In this document: piece by piece, positions 11,588 to 21,260 of the stretch
Layout: each line of letters begins with the position of its first letter
Position numbering within the stretch: the first letter of the stretch is position 1
NCBI GenBank assembly: GCA_900323505.1
Contig: OOIN01000035.1
Coordinates: forward strand, 310,001-374,000
Length of the DNA: 64,000 bases
Reading direction: 5' to 3'
Source: Ustilago trichophora
Lineage: Eukaryota > Basidiomycota > Ustilaginomycetes > Ustilaginales > Ustilaginaceae
Notes under the pieces: model-generated
The model's database searches: none
What the model was told of the DNA's origin: nothing
Seen by the model: only the letters and a program-made list of their open reading frames with translations
Position numbers and translations under genes: made by a program

Positions 11588-12468
11588 GAGAACAAAGGCA
11601 CAAGTGGCTTCTGTTTCCACAGACTCGCATCTACAGGTTCAGCTCAGATCCATCCATGGCTTGACGATTTGTCAAGACCTCTTTTAACTTTGGCATTCAA
11701 AACAAAACCCTCCATTTCCTCGCAATACGACATCCTTCGTTCGTTTCTCTTCCGTTAGCATCCCTACACATCCAAGATCAAAACAGCAATGACAAACTAT
11801 AAGAACAGAAATCTACGACAGCCCTTGTGCCTCTCATCCTTTTGATGCAGATCCAAATCCAGAGGAAAGTGAGAGAGAGTGTGTCCCTTGAGAAGTCGAA
11901 AAAAAGGCTATTCTAGATGCTAATCAAATACACAGCGAGCTACATCTCATCATCTTCAACTTGAACAACTAGAGGGAGAAAAATAAGTTACCAGTGGATT
12001 TGTACGGTATGTACGAGATGTGAAGGCCGCTTTGTTGAGCAGAAATGCCATTTGCTGCTGTTGGTCGGTCCAGAGGAAGGAATAGGGTGTATAAGGCCGC
12101 TCGTTGGTGAGGGTGAGGCTTTCGCTACGACACACTCACCTGGATATTCGAAACTTGCTGCTCACCCAACGATGACGACACGGCTCAGCAGGTTCACGGT
12201 ACAAAGCGATGCTACCATCATGCTCAACGCCTTGACGCTAGATCAATCCTCAATAGTGCACCGATCGAGGGCTAGAAGGATCCGACGACTTGAAAGAAAA
12301 TACAGCACAGCCGAGAACGAGCTGCAAGCCCACGCCTTCTCTCATACGCAACGGCAAGGGTGCATCTCTTTATGTGCACAGCCCCGATAAGACGGTTAAG
12401 CGATCCTCTTGCTCTGCTCTCTCGAGAGCAAACCAAAATTCCTTTTTATTTTTATTTTTTATTTTTTG

Positions 12469-12480
12469 ACAGTACTGTAT
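12469..12480. promoter_or_regulatory. ACAGTACTGTA palindrome
   Basis: Palindrome with CAGTACTG core about 280 bases before the vWA-gene start codon. It is one of two copies in this promoter. Confidence 0.4.
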
Positions 12481-12596
12481 AGCGTTCCTGAATGCGCACA
12501 CAGGATGGCCCGTGTGCACCGCCTTTTCCCGCCTTCCGTTCTCAGCAGCCTCCACCAAAGACGTTGTGCGCTCTGTGACGTCGCTGTCGGCTGTGC

Positions 12597-12615
12597 TACA
12601 GTACAGTACTGTACA
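12597..12615. promoter_or_regulatory. TACAGTACAGTACTGTACA element
   Basis: Second copy of the CAGTACTG palindrome in the promoter of the vWA gene, extended on both sides by ACAGT/ACTGT. It lies about 140 bases before the start codon. Confidence 0.4.
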
Positions 12616-12714
12616 CACACAGAGAGAGAGAGGGAGTAGTTAAATACCACATCTTCTCCTCCTCCTTCTCTTTCAGCAACAATTCACCATCTTTTCATCT
12701 CCCCCCGCAACTGG

Positions 12715-12722
12715 TATATAAA
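12715..12722 (+). promoter_or_regulatory. TATA box of the vWA gene
   Basis: TATATAAA lies 34 bases before the ATG at 12756. If it directs initiation about 30 bases downstream, the mRNA leader would be only a few bases long. Alternatively it lies inside a longer leader. Confidence 0.45.
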
Positions 12723-12755
12723 GGGGGACAAGATTTTCAAGGTCGTACTTCGGGC

Positions 12756-14651
12756 ATGGGATTCAACAAGAAACTCCTCGTTGCAGGTCTAGCCGTCGGT
12801 GTAACGGCATACATGCTTTACAAGGCTTCCAAGAAGCATCAACAGTCCCATCAGCTCACTGCTGCTGCTGCTCCTCCTCCTGCCATGTCGTATCCCAACA
12901 ACAACAACAACTCTCATGCAGCTTCTTGGGGCGGAGCTGCACTCGGCGGTGCTGCTGTAGCCGCAGCAGGCGCCGCTTACGCCCACCACCATCATCAGCA
13001 ACAACAACAATCTCACCCCAATCCCAACGCCAACACCCTCGCCATGGCAGCAAACAATCCCAACCTGGGATGGGACTCTCTTCGCGATTGGAAACACATT
13101 GCCAACCTCTTGGCAACTTGTGTAATGGACCAGTATCTCTACCCCTTTTACACGTTTGCCGACGTATCCCGCATCGCTCAGCATATTGCCAGTTCGGGTG
13201 CCTTGCAGCAGTGTGCGGATTCTTGGCAGTTGCCACCCTATTTGGCGCAGGATCTGGTCAAGTTGGCGCTCTTCGACGTCATGTTCCTCCTGGATGACTC
13301 TGCATCGATGCGTTCGGAGGGTACGAGGAGGAGGGATGCCCTGGCAGGAATCTTGAAGAGAGCAGCCGATGCAGCAGCGCGATTCGACCCAGACGGCATG
13401 GAAGTCGCTTGGATGAACAATCCCACCCAGCAACGAATCCACAACGTCGCCGAGGCGGATCAGTTGACCTCCCGATGTGCCTACGACGGAAGAGCTACAC
13501 CCATGGGTTCGTCTCTCGAGTCGAAAATCCTCCAACCTCTTGTCCTCACCCCTGCTACCCAAGGTCGACTTTCCAAGCCCGCATTGGTGCTAGTCATCAC
13601 AGATGGTCGACCCACCGGCTCCTCGGAAAAGGGCGAAAAAATCGTCAAAGTTCTCCAGCACGCCAAACGTACGCTCGCCTCGACTCGATATGGCGAAGAT
13701 GCGGTCTCCTTCCAGATCGCCGCAGTCGGCAACGATCGAGAGGCCCAAGAATGGCTGGATACCATCGACAACGATCCCACCGTAGGCGATCTTATCGACG
13801 TATGTTCCGATATCACCATCGAATCTCAACAGGTCAAGAAGAGCACCGGTGTCGAGCTCACCCAGGAGCTCTACTGTCTCAAGCTGCTATTAGGCCCCAT
13901 CGATACGAGCTACGACGCCAGCGACGAAAACGAGAGAGAGAGCAGCTGGAATAGGAACGCAAAGAGGAGGAGGGAGAAAAAGGAGCTCGAAAAGAGGGAG
14001 AAGGAGCAGAGGTTCAGAGGACAGATGGAGAGTTTCAAGCGCGAAAGGGATGCTGCGTTGAGTGGGGCTACTCCGGTGCCTAGTGCTGGAGGAGCTTTGC
14101 CGCCGCAAGGCATGGATGTGGGGTATTCGCATCAGCCCTCGTATCCTCAACAGCAGCAGGGTGGATACCCTCAGCCTGGAGGAGGATATCCTCAGCAACA
14201 GCAGCAGCAGCAGCAGCAGCAACCGCCATATCCACCACAACCCAGCTCATACGGCAACCCACCGCAACCAGGCTATCTAGCCCCAGGATCCGGATACGGA
14301 TACCCGCAACCCCAATCCGCTCAACCCGGAGGAGGAGGATACCAACCTTACGGATCGACTCCGGGCGCCCCTCCACCGCCCTACCCCAACCCATACGCCC
14401 ATCAAGGATACGGTTCGCGAGACGCTGGCAATAACGGATGGAGCTATCCTCCTCCCAATTCAGCCCCAGGTGCAGGTGGTGCACCAGGAGGAGCAGGATT
14501 CATGCCAGGCGCTGGAGGATTCGCCATGCCCAACCCGCAAATCGGCGGAAATGGTGCCAACTATCCAGCTCAGAGCGTTCAGCAGTATGGTAGTGGAGCT
14601 CCACCGCCGCCGCCATTTGGCTTTCCTCAAGCTCGACCCTCTGGTTATTGA
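12756..14651 (+). CDS. membrane-anchored von Willebrand A domain protein
   Basis: Single-exon protein of 631 residues. The N-terminus (MGFNKKLLVAGLAVGVTAYM) is a likely membrane anchor, followed by a Gln/His/Ala-rich linker. A von Willebrand A fold starts near residue 175 with a MIDAS motif, DDSAS at 180-184, and continues with ALVLVITDGRPTGS and a DLIDVC strand to about residue 365. A charged coiled stretch follows. The last 180 residues are low-complexity GYPQ/PQQQ/Gly/Pro repeats ending PSGY. Comparable vWA proteins are widespread in fungi without assigned function. The MIDAS suggests metal-dependent binding of a protein partner, which is inference. It converges with the pinin-domain gene, with 165 bases between stop codons. 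The start is supported by the anchor and good in-frame coding. Confidence 0.75.
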   Translation: MGFNKKLLVAGLAVGVTAYMLYKASKKHQQSHQLTAAAAPPPAMSYPNNNNNSHAASWGGAALGGAAVAAAGAAYAHHHHQQQQQSHPNPNANTLAMAANNPNLGWDSLRDWKHIANLLATCVMDQYLYPFYTFADVSRIAQHIASSGALQQCADSWQLPPYLAQDLVKLALFDVMFLLDDSASMRSEGTRRRDALAGILKRAADAAARFDPDGMEVAWMNNPTQQRIHNVAEADQLTSRCAYDGRATPMGSSLESKILQPLVLTPATQGRLSKPALVLVITDGRPTGSSEKGEKIVKVLQHAKRTLASTRYGEDAVSFQIAAVGNDREAQEWLDTIDNDPTVGDLIDVCSDITIESQQVKKSTGVELTQELYCLKLLLGPIDTSYDASDENERESSWNRNAKRRREKKELEKREKEQRFRGQMESFKRERDAALSGATPVPSAGGALPPQGMDVGYSHQPSYPQQQQGGYPQPGGGYPQQQQQQQQQQPPYPPQPSSYGNPPQPGYLAPGSGYGYPQPQSAQPGGGGYQPYGSTPGAPPPPYPNPYAHQGYGSRDAGNNGWSYPPPNSAPGAGGAPGGAGFMPGAGGFAMPNPQIGGNGANYPAQSVQQYGSGAPPPPPFGFPQARPSGY

Positions 14652-14816
14652 TACGCGAAAGGAGATGATCTGACAGTTGTTTGTACTTGTTGAGCGCCCG
14701 AATGGATACCTTTTGAATTAATCCGTGCCTTGTTTACACTGTCCGATTCTTGCAACAAAGCTGCGTGAGCACGAGGTGAGACGAATGGTTGAACAGTGCT
14801 GAGATAGAATACACCG

Positions 14817-15788
14817 CTACACCTCCCGAATCCTGCGCTTTACCGCCTCCAACCTCTCGACCAGTCGCCGTCTCTTGTCCTCCCAAGCATCGTCAAAAGC
14901 ATCGATCTCCTCATCCACCTTATCCTCCTGATGATTCAACTCATCCTCTTGCTGAGGCAACGTCTTTCCCGGCAAGAAATAAACCGCATATCTACCATCT
15001 CTATCATCCGCTCTGCTGATTGGTGCGAGACTTGTTGGGATATCTTCTGCCAATCTTTCCCCTTCCCCTTCCCCTTCCGCTCTGCTTCTTCTTCTTCTTC
15101 TTCTTCTAGTGTCGGTGGATGTCGGGGTGTAGAGGAAGCTTGCCATCCTCCTCTTCATACCTCTTAGCGTCTTTCTCTGTACATCACCGGTAGTTATGTC
15201 TTCTACGATGCACCTTGCTTCCCATAGTAAGGCGCGTTTGCGCTCCGATTCGTCGATTGCATCTTGGGTATCGCGAAGTTTGTTGGCCAATCTTGCTTCG
15301 ATCTGTGCACGTTTTTGGGCTGCGGTGGCGGCTCGTGTGGTCTCTGATTCGCGCTTGAACTGTGTCAAAGTGGATGTAAGTACTCCGAATAGACGGGCTC
15401 CTCGACGACGGTCTGGATCTACCGAGGTAGAGGCTCGCGGTATAGAGGTGGCGGCGATGGACGTGCGGGACCTTTTGGAAGATGGCTCAGAATCGCGCTG
15501 TCGTGCTGAGGAAGAGGTGGAGGGAAGAGGTGCTTCTTCTTCGGGTACAGGCGAGAATGTGGATTGTCGTTTGGATCCAAGTCTGTGCGAGGTGGGACTG
15601 CAGGATGCGGAACGGGAGCGAGAGCGAGAGCGAGAGCGAGGACTGGTTGGAATTGGAGTTGAGGTGGAGGAAGGGTTGGTTGCCGGTTGCGTGGGTGGCT
15701 GTTGTTGAGGCGCTTGCGACTGTTTGGATGACTGTGAGTTGGATGGACCGGCTGTGGGTTGATGGCTGTCTTGGTGCATGTCTGCCAT
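14817..15788 (-). CDS. pinin/SDK/MemA domain protein
   Basis: Single-exon protein of 323 residues. The first 125 residues are Ser/Pro/Gln-rich and include an Arg-Ser dipeptide run at 51-60, as in splicing factors. From about residue 127 comes a pinin-type domain: RRGARLFGVLTSTLTQFKRE, then a long charged helix with KLRDTQDAIDESERKRALLWEA to about residue 200. Pinin-family proteins associate with the spliceosome and exon-junction machinery. The C-terminal part is acidic and helical. The Arg-Ser run and pinin domain together point to a nuclear RNA-processing role. A GAA microsatellite lies 43 bases upstream of the start codon. Confidence 0.7.
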   Translation of the reverse strand: MADMHQDSHQPTAGPSNSQSSKQSQAPQQQPPTQPATNPSSTSTPIPTSPRSRSRSRSRSASCSPTSHRLGSKRQSTFSPVPEEEAPLPSTSSSARQRDSEPSSKRSRTSIAATSIPRASTSVDPDRRRGARLFGVLTSTLTQFKRESETTRAATAAQKRAQIEARLANKLRDTQDAIDESERKRALLWEARCIVEDITTGDVQRKTLRGMKRRMASFLYTPTSTDTRRRRRRRSRAEGEGEGERLAEDIPTSLAPISRADDRDGRYAVYFLPGKTLPQQEDELNHQEDKVDEEIDAFDDAWEDKRRRLVERLEAVKRRIREV

Positions 15789-15830
15789 CTTGTCCCTGCT
15801 ATCAGACTGGAGTGGCTATGGATGATGGCA

Positions 15831-15870
15831 AGAAGAAGAAGAAGAAGAAGAAGAAGAAGAAGAAGAAGAA
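15831..15870. repeat. GAA microsatellite
   Basis: About 13 GAA units, 43-82 bases upstream of the pinin-gene start. On that gene's sense strand it reads as TTC repeats, resembling the pyrimidine-rich leaders seen elsewhere in the window. Confidence 0.9.
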
Positions 15871-16066
15871 ACGGAAACAGAAATCCTTCCGCATCATCTG
15901 TGCAGGGAAGCATTAGGGTCCGAGCGTGTCCCGACTTCCGTTTTCTTTAAACCATCCAACTAGTAGATTGAAGCGACCTAACACATTTAATCCAAAACAT
16001 TTTGGGGACCTGGCACGGGAAAGAGGGAAAGAGAGCATGTCTCAGTTGGCTGTTGGCTGTGCTCTC

Positions 16067-16092
<26 letters not shown>
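16067..16092. repeat. GT microsatellite
   Basis: About 13 GT units in the intergenic region before the flippase gene. Confidence 0.85.
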
Positions 16093-16097
<5 letters not shown>

Positions 16098-16405
16098 GCT
16101 GTCATCTCATCGGACCCTTCTTACCGAAACACCACAGAGCAAAGCTTTCCACACCACTTTGCTTCTTGACTCCGTATTCATCGCTGCTTTCTTCTTCTTC
16201 TTCTTCACCATCCCTTTCCGAGATTCGGTCTCACTCATCACGACACTGTCACGTCCAGCTACCGAAGCCAACCGCAGCTCAACTCGCGTCGTACCATTCA
16301 CGGTTGCCCAACCTCTCTACGTGGGATCATCTCGGCGCAAGGGCCTTCTTCTTCACTTTGATGCTGCACTAGTGCACCAACCCACCACTATATCTACCAA
16401 TCACT

Positions 16406-19400
16406 ATGGACGACTTTGACGACTTCGTCAGCCCCTCTGGGCGGCAGCAGCACCATCAGCAACCAGGACTCCACTCTACCCACCACAACGACCCATTTGC
16501 AGATTTCGAGCATTCCCAAGACACCTTTGGCATCCCCCAACAACAACAACAACAACAAAGTCGAGGCACCACCTCCGGGCCATCCCACGTCCTTGTCGAC
16601 GCAGACGATCCCGATCTCATCGGAGACGACGACGACGACGACGACGACTTTGGCAATTTCGGCAGCGCCGGCCACCGCGGCGCTTCATCTCGCAATCAAA
16701 ACTACCCACCTACTTCCTCCAGCGGCGCGCGTGGCGCATACGCTACCGACCCCTTTGCCAATTCTACCGTCTCTTTCGACCACCATGACACTGCCATGGG
16801 TCTCGATGCACCTCAATCCAATTTTGGCAATCCCATGATGCACGGCAGCATGGAATCGGGCCTGCCGCTTGCAGCAGGTGCACAAACTCCCGCAGGCTAT
16901 GAAGCAGGAGGAGGAGGAGGAGGAGGAGGAGGAGGAGGAGGCGGAAATGGATACAACACCGAGGGGCCGTTTGCGGATGCATATGCTGCTAGACATAGCT
17001 TCAAGAGTATCGAGGCGGATGATGAGATTTCGCCCATGGATGACGGCAAGTACATGCCTTATGCCGGCCCGTCGGGTACCACGCCGACGCTCGGCGGTGG
17101 CAGTGGATCCAGACGATCCGGCATGCGAGGAGCAGGCCTTACTTCAGGAACCAGTCGCAAGCCACCCCGCGATGGCCTGCTCGATGGCGTCAAGAGAAGC
17201 ATGAGGTCGATCAAAGCCGATATCGATACCGTGCTCCGCCGTCGGAGGCAGCAAGAGAAGCGAGACGGTGACCGCATCGTCCAGCTCAACGACCCTCTCG
17301 CCAACGACAAGAGCGACTTCCTCGACAACTACGTCAGCACTTCCAAGTACAACGTGCTCTCCTTTGTCCCCAAGTTCCTCGTCGAGCAGTTCAGCAAGTA
17401 CGCCAACGTCTTTTTCCTCTTCACCGCCTGTATCCAGCAGATTCCCGGTGTATCGCCTACGAATCGATGGACCACCATCGTCCCCCTCGCCCTCGTACTG
17501 CTCGCATCGGCGTTCAAAGAGATCAAGGAAGACATCAAAAGACATCAGTCTGATTCCGAGCTCAACGCGCGTATCTCGCACGTCCTAGATCCCGGTACAG
17601 GCTCCTTTGAGCCTCGCAGGTGGAGACACATTCGCGTAGGTGACATCATTCGTGTCGAAAACAACGAGTTCTTCCCCGCCGATCTCGTCCTCCTCTCCAG
17701 TTCCGAACCAGAGGGTCTCTGCTACATCGAAACCGCCAACTTGGACGGAGAGACAAATCTCAAGATCAAACAGGCTTCCCCCGACACAGCCAAGCTCACC
17801 TCTTCCAGTGCCGCTTCCACCCTTCGTGGCAACTTGACTTCCGAACAGCCCAACAACAGCCTCTACACGTTCGACGCTACGCTCAACATCCAGCTCAGCT
17901 CGACGCCTGGGTTCAGCGGTACGCCGATGCGCAAGGCTCCCCTCAGCCCCGAACAGCTTTTGCTCCGTGGTGCACAGCTGCGCAACACTCCTTGGGTGTA
18001 CGGGTTGGTCGTGTTCACCGGTCACGAGACCAAGCTGATGCGCAATGCGACGGCGGCACCGATCAAGCGAACTGCGGTAGAGAAGCAGGTCAACGTGCAG
18101 ATCTTGCTGCTCTTCATCCTGCTGCTCGCACTGTCCGTCGCCTCGTCCATCGGTGCCATCGTCCGCAATACTGCCTACGCAGGCGAGATGAAGTATCTCT
18201 TGCTCAACGAGGAAGGAAAAGGCAAGGCGCGACAGTTTATCGAGGACATCTTGACCTTCGTCATTGCGTACAACAACTTGATTCCCATCTCGCTCATCGT
18301 GACCGTCGAAGTGGTCAAGTATCAACAGGCTATGCTGATCAATTCGGATTTGGACATGTACTATGCGCCCACCGATACTCCTGCGCTCTGCCGCACGTCC
18401 AGTTTGGTCGAGGAGCTTGGTCAGATCGACTACATCTTCTCAGACAAGACCGGCACGCTCACGAGAAACGAGATGGAATTCAAGCAGGCCAGCATCGGTG
18501 GAATCTCCTTCACCGACGTCATCGACGAGAGCAAGCAGGGCACTGGCGAGATTGGACCCGACGGTCGAGAAATCGGCGGCCAGCGAACCTGGCACGAGCT
18601 CAAGGCCATCATGGACGGACGAACACCCGATGACGGTAGCAGCGCCGTCATCGACGAGTTCCTCACCTTGCTCGCTGTCTGCCATACCGTCATCCCCGAG
18701 CGCAAGGGCGATAAAGTCATCTTCCAAGCCTCCAGTCCCGATGAAGCAGCCCTGGTCGCAGGTGCCGAATCGCTCGGCTACCAGTTCACCACGCGCAAAC
18801 CGCGCTCCGTATTCGTCAACATCCGCGGCACCGAGCGCGAGTGGGAGATTCTCAACGTCTGCGAATTCAACTCGACCCGCAAGCGCATGTCCACCGTCGT
18901 CCGCTGTCCCGATGGCAAGATCAAGCTCTACTGCAAAGGTGCCGACACCGTCATCCTCGCCCGTTTGAGCGAGAATCAGCCGTTTACCGACCAGACCATG
19001 ATCCATCTGGAAGATTACGCCACGGAAGGACTGAGGACGCTGTGCATCGCCATGCGAGAGGTGAGCGAACAGGAGTATAGGCAGTGGTCCAAGATCTACG
19101 ATCAGGCAGCGGCTACGATCCAGGGTAGGAGCGAGGCGCTCGACAAGGCGGCAGAGATGATAGAGCAGAACATGTTTTTGCTCGGTGCAACAGCGATCGA
19201 GGATAAGCTGCAGGATGGCGTCCCGGATACGATCCATACGCTGCAGTCGGCGGGGATCAAGATTTGGGTTCTGACGGGCGACAGACAGGAGACGGCCATC
19301 AACATTGGTCTTTCCTGCCGACTCATCAGCGAATCGATGAATCTGGTCATTATCAACGAAGAGAATCTACACGATACAGCCGAGGTCCTCAACAAGCGTC

Positions 19401-20662
19401 TGCAGGCGATCAAGAATCAGCGCAACACTGCCGGAGTCGAACAGGAAGAGATGGCCCTCGTCATCGATGGCAAGTCCCTCACTTTTGCACTGGACAAAGA
19501 ACTGTCGAAAGTGTTCCTCGAACTTGCCGTTCTCTGCAAAGCCGTTATCTGCTGTCGAGTTTCTCCGCTGCAAAAGGCGCTGGTGGTCAAACTGGTCAAG
19601 AAAAACATGTCTTCTCTCCTCCTCGCCATCGGCGACGGCGCCAACGACGTCTCCATGATCCAAGCCGCCCACGTAGGTGTAGGCATCAGCGGCGTCGAAG
19701 GACTCCAAGCAGCCCGCTCCGCCGACGTCGCCATCTCCCAATTCCGCTACCTCCGCAAGCTTCTCCTCGTTCACGGTTCCTGGTCCTACGCCCGTCTTAG
19801 CAAAATGATCCTCTACAGCTTCTACAAAAACATCACGCTGTACATGACTCTGTTTTGGTATTCCTTCCAGAACTCCTTCTCGGGACAGGTCGCATTCGAA
19901 TCTTGGACACTGTCGTTTTACAATGTCATCTTTACGGTGTTGCCACCGTTGGTGATTGGAATCTTCGACCAGTTCTTGTCGGCGAGGATGCTGGATAGGT
20001 ATCCGCAGCTCTATGGACAGGTTTACTTTGACAAGCGCCGATTCTGGGGATGGACCGCGAATGCGTTTTTCCACAGCTTGATCACGTATCTCTTCACGAC
20101 GGTCATCTTTTGGGATTCTCCGCAGCTGGGAGATGGCTATGCGAGTTATTCGTGGATTTGGGGCACTACGTTATTCATGGTTGTGCTCGTGACGGTGCTA
20201 GGTAAAGCAGCGTTGATCAGTGATTTGTGGACCAAATACACGTTTGCCGCTATCCCGGGTTCTCTCTTCTTCACCATTGCTTTCCTCGCCATCTACGCCC
20301 TCATCGCACCGCGTCTCGGGTTTAGCAAAGAGTACGACGGAATCGTGGGCCCACTCTACGGCTTCAGCACTTTTTGGTTCAGCATGCTCGTCATCCCCAC
20401 CATCTGCCTCGCCAGAGACTTCTGCTGGAAGTACTGGAAACGTACTTACAAACCCGAAAGCTACCACATTGTACAGGAGGTGCAAAAGTACAATCTGCAA
20501 GATTACAGGCCCAGAATGGATCAATTCCAAAAAGCGATCAGGAAGGTAAGGGCTGTTCAGAGGATGAGGAGGACAAGAGGGTTCGCTTTCAGTCAGACCG
20601 AAGGAAGTGCAGATCTGATCCGAAAGTACGACACTACAATTGCCAAGGCTAGTGGGCAGTAG
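16406..20662 (+). CDS. DRS2: P4-type ATPase phospholipid flippase, Drs2 type
   Basis: Single-exon protein of 1418 residues, near yeast Drs2 (about 1350). Drs2 moves phosphatidylserine and phosphatidylethanolamine to the cytosolic leaflet of trans-Golgi and endosomal membranes, with a Cdc50-type partner. Key P4 motifs are visible: DGET at 447-450, the phosphorylation site DKTGTLT at 680-686, and GDGAND at 1076-1081. The entry sequence DFLDNYVSTSKYNVLSFVPK is typical of the class. About ten membrane segments are expected. The N-terminal 290 residues are low complexity, with a Gln run, an Asp run near residue 75, a Gly run near 170 and two DPF motifs (DPFADF, DPFANS) that may bind clathrin adaptors. 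The start is MDDFDDFVSP. Drs2 is preferred over Dnf or Neo1 by overall resemblance, without an alignment. Confidence 0.92.
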   Translation: MDDFDDFVSPSGRQQHHQQPGLHSTHHNDPFADFEHSQDTFGIPQQQQQQQSRGTTSGPSHVLVDADDPDLIGDDDDDDDDFGNFGSAGHRGASSRNQNYPPTSSSGARGAYATDPFANSTVSFDHHDTAMGLDAPQSNFGNPMMHGSMESGLPLAAGAQTPAGYEAGGGGGGGGGGGGGNGYNTEGPFADAYAARHSFKSIEADDEISPMDDGKYMPYAGPSGTTPTLGGGSGSRRSGMRGAGLTSGTSRKPPRDGLLDGVKRSMRSIKADIDTVLRRRRQQEKRDGDRIVQLNDPLANDKSDFLDNYVSTSKYNVLSFVPKFLVEQFSKYANVFFLFTACIQQIPGVSPTNRWTTIVPLALVLLASAFKEIKEDIKRHQSDSELNARISHVLDPGTGSFEPRRWRHIRVGDIIRVENNEFFPADLVLLSSSEPEGLCYIETANLDGETNLKIKQASPDTAKLTSSSAASTLRGNLTSEQPNNSLYTFDATLNIQLSSTPGFSGTPMRKAPLSPEQLLLRGAQLRNTPWVYGLVVFTGHETKLMRNATAAPIKRTAVEKQVNVQILLLFILLLALSVASSIGAIVRNTAYAGEMKYLLLNEEGKGKARQFIEDILTFVIAYNNLIPISLIVTVEVVKYQQAMLINSDLDMYYAPTDTPALCRTSSLVEELGQIDYIFSDKTGTLTRNEMEFKQASIGGISFTDVIDESKQGTGEIGPDGREIGGQRTWHELKAIMDGRTPDDGSSAVIDEFLTLLAVCHTVIPERKGDKVIFQASSPDEAALVAGAESLGYQFTTRKPRSVFVNIRGTEREWEILNVCEFNSTRKRMSTVVRCPDGKIKLYCKGADTVILARLSENQPFTDQTMIHLEDYATEGLRTLCIAMREVSEQEYRQWSKIYDQAAATIQGRSEALDKAAEMIEQNMFLLGATAIEDKLQDGVPDTIHTLQSAGIKIWVLTGDRQETAINIGLSCRLISESMNLVIINEENLHDTAEVLNKRLQAIKNQRNTAGVEQEEMALVIDGKSLTFALDKELSKVFLELAVLCKAVICCRVSPLQKALVVKLVKKNMSSLLLAIGDGANDVSMIQAAHVGVGISGVEGLQAARSADVAISQFRYLRKLLLVHGSWSYARLSKMILYSFYKNITLYMTLFWYSFQNSFSGQVAFESWTLSFYNVIFTVLPPLVIGIFDQFLSARMLDRYPQLYGQVYFDKRRFWGWTANAFFHSLITYLFTTVIFWDSPQLGDGYASYSWIWGTTLFMVVLVTVLGKAALISDLWTKYTFAAIPGSLFFTIAFLAIYALIAPRLGFSKEYDGIVGPLYGFSTFWFSMLVIPTICLARDFCWKYWKRTYKPESYHIVQEVQKYNLQDYRPRMDQFQKAIRKVRAVQRMRRTRGFAFSQTEGSADLIRKYDTTIAKASGQ

Positions 20663-21260
20663 AGAGAGAGAAAGAGATGTGTCAATGTACGGACAAAATG
20701 GTACAGTTTGCTTTGCTTCTTCTTTTGCTTGTTTCTTTACACTTGGCTGTCGAAAGATCTGTAACTTGTGCTGAGGATGTCTGTGTGTGTAAGTGAAAGA
20801 CGACGCCGAGAAAAGATGTGATGGTGTTAAATCGAAAAAGGGCGGGATTCAAGGCACGTGACGGCGCAAAACACGCTCCCAGCTGCGTTTCGGTGTATTT
20901 GGTGTGGTGTGTTGTTTGGCGGAGAAATTGGCAAAGTGGAGGATATTTGGCTGAGAAGGATGGCAACTGCATTCATACTGTACAGTGTACACCACATCAG
21001 CCACAAAGCTTTCCTGTTCGAAGGAGGGTCTTCTCTTCTTCATCATCATCACCATTAAGACCTTACTCAAACGAATTGCTGTTCAACTTTGGCATTGCAT
21101 CAGAACTCGATCTCACCCAGCTCAAAGCCGCGCCGTGATATCGGTTTCATACTCGTGCACCCAGATGAAGTGCATCCTTCTAACCTTCTAGCACCGCCAT
21201 CGACATCAATCTCGGATCATCACCACCACATCTGAACCTTCGAACAAGAACAGGCCAAAA
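20663..21260. other. intergenic region upstream of the coiled-coil gene
   Basis: 598 bases, no gene seen. Contains an ACTGTACAGT palindrome at 20977-20986, about 275 bases before the next start codon, and a short ATC/ACC-rich stretch near 21035-21056. Confidence 0.6.
20974..20990. promoter_or_regulatory. ACTGTACAGTGTACA element
   Basis: Perfect ACTGTACAGT palindrome (20977-20986) extended by GTACA, upstream of the coiled-coil gene. It belongs to the intergenic palindrome family. Confidence 0.35.

Larger units (their letters stand above)
11588..12755. other. intergenic region with promoter of the vWA gene
   Basis: About 1.2 kb. No convincing gene is seen; a 112-codon open frame at 12052-12390 has no recognisable domain. 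Near the right end lie two CAGTACTG palindromes (12470-12477 and 12604-12611), an AT-rich stretch at about 12441-12466 and a TATA box at 12715-12722. Confidence 0.6.
15789..16405. other. divergent promoter region, pinin gene and flippase
   Basis: 617 bases between two start codons on opposite strands. It holds a GAA tract at 15831-15870 and a GT tract at 16067-16092, and CTT repeats at about 16189-16206. No gene is seen. Confidence 0.6.

Noticed and set aside
12052..12390. 112-codon plus-strand frame between transportin and the vWA gene
   Set aside because: No domain, no codon bias like its neighbours, no supporting splice or start context; treated as non-coding.
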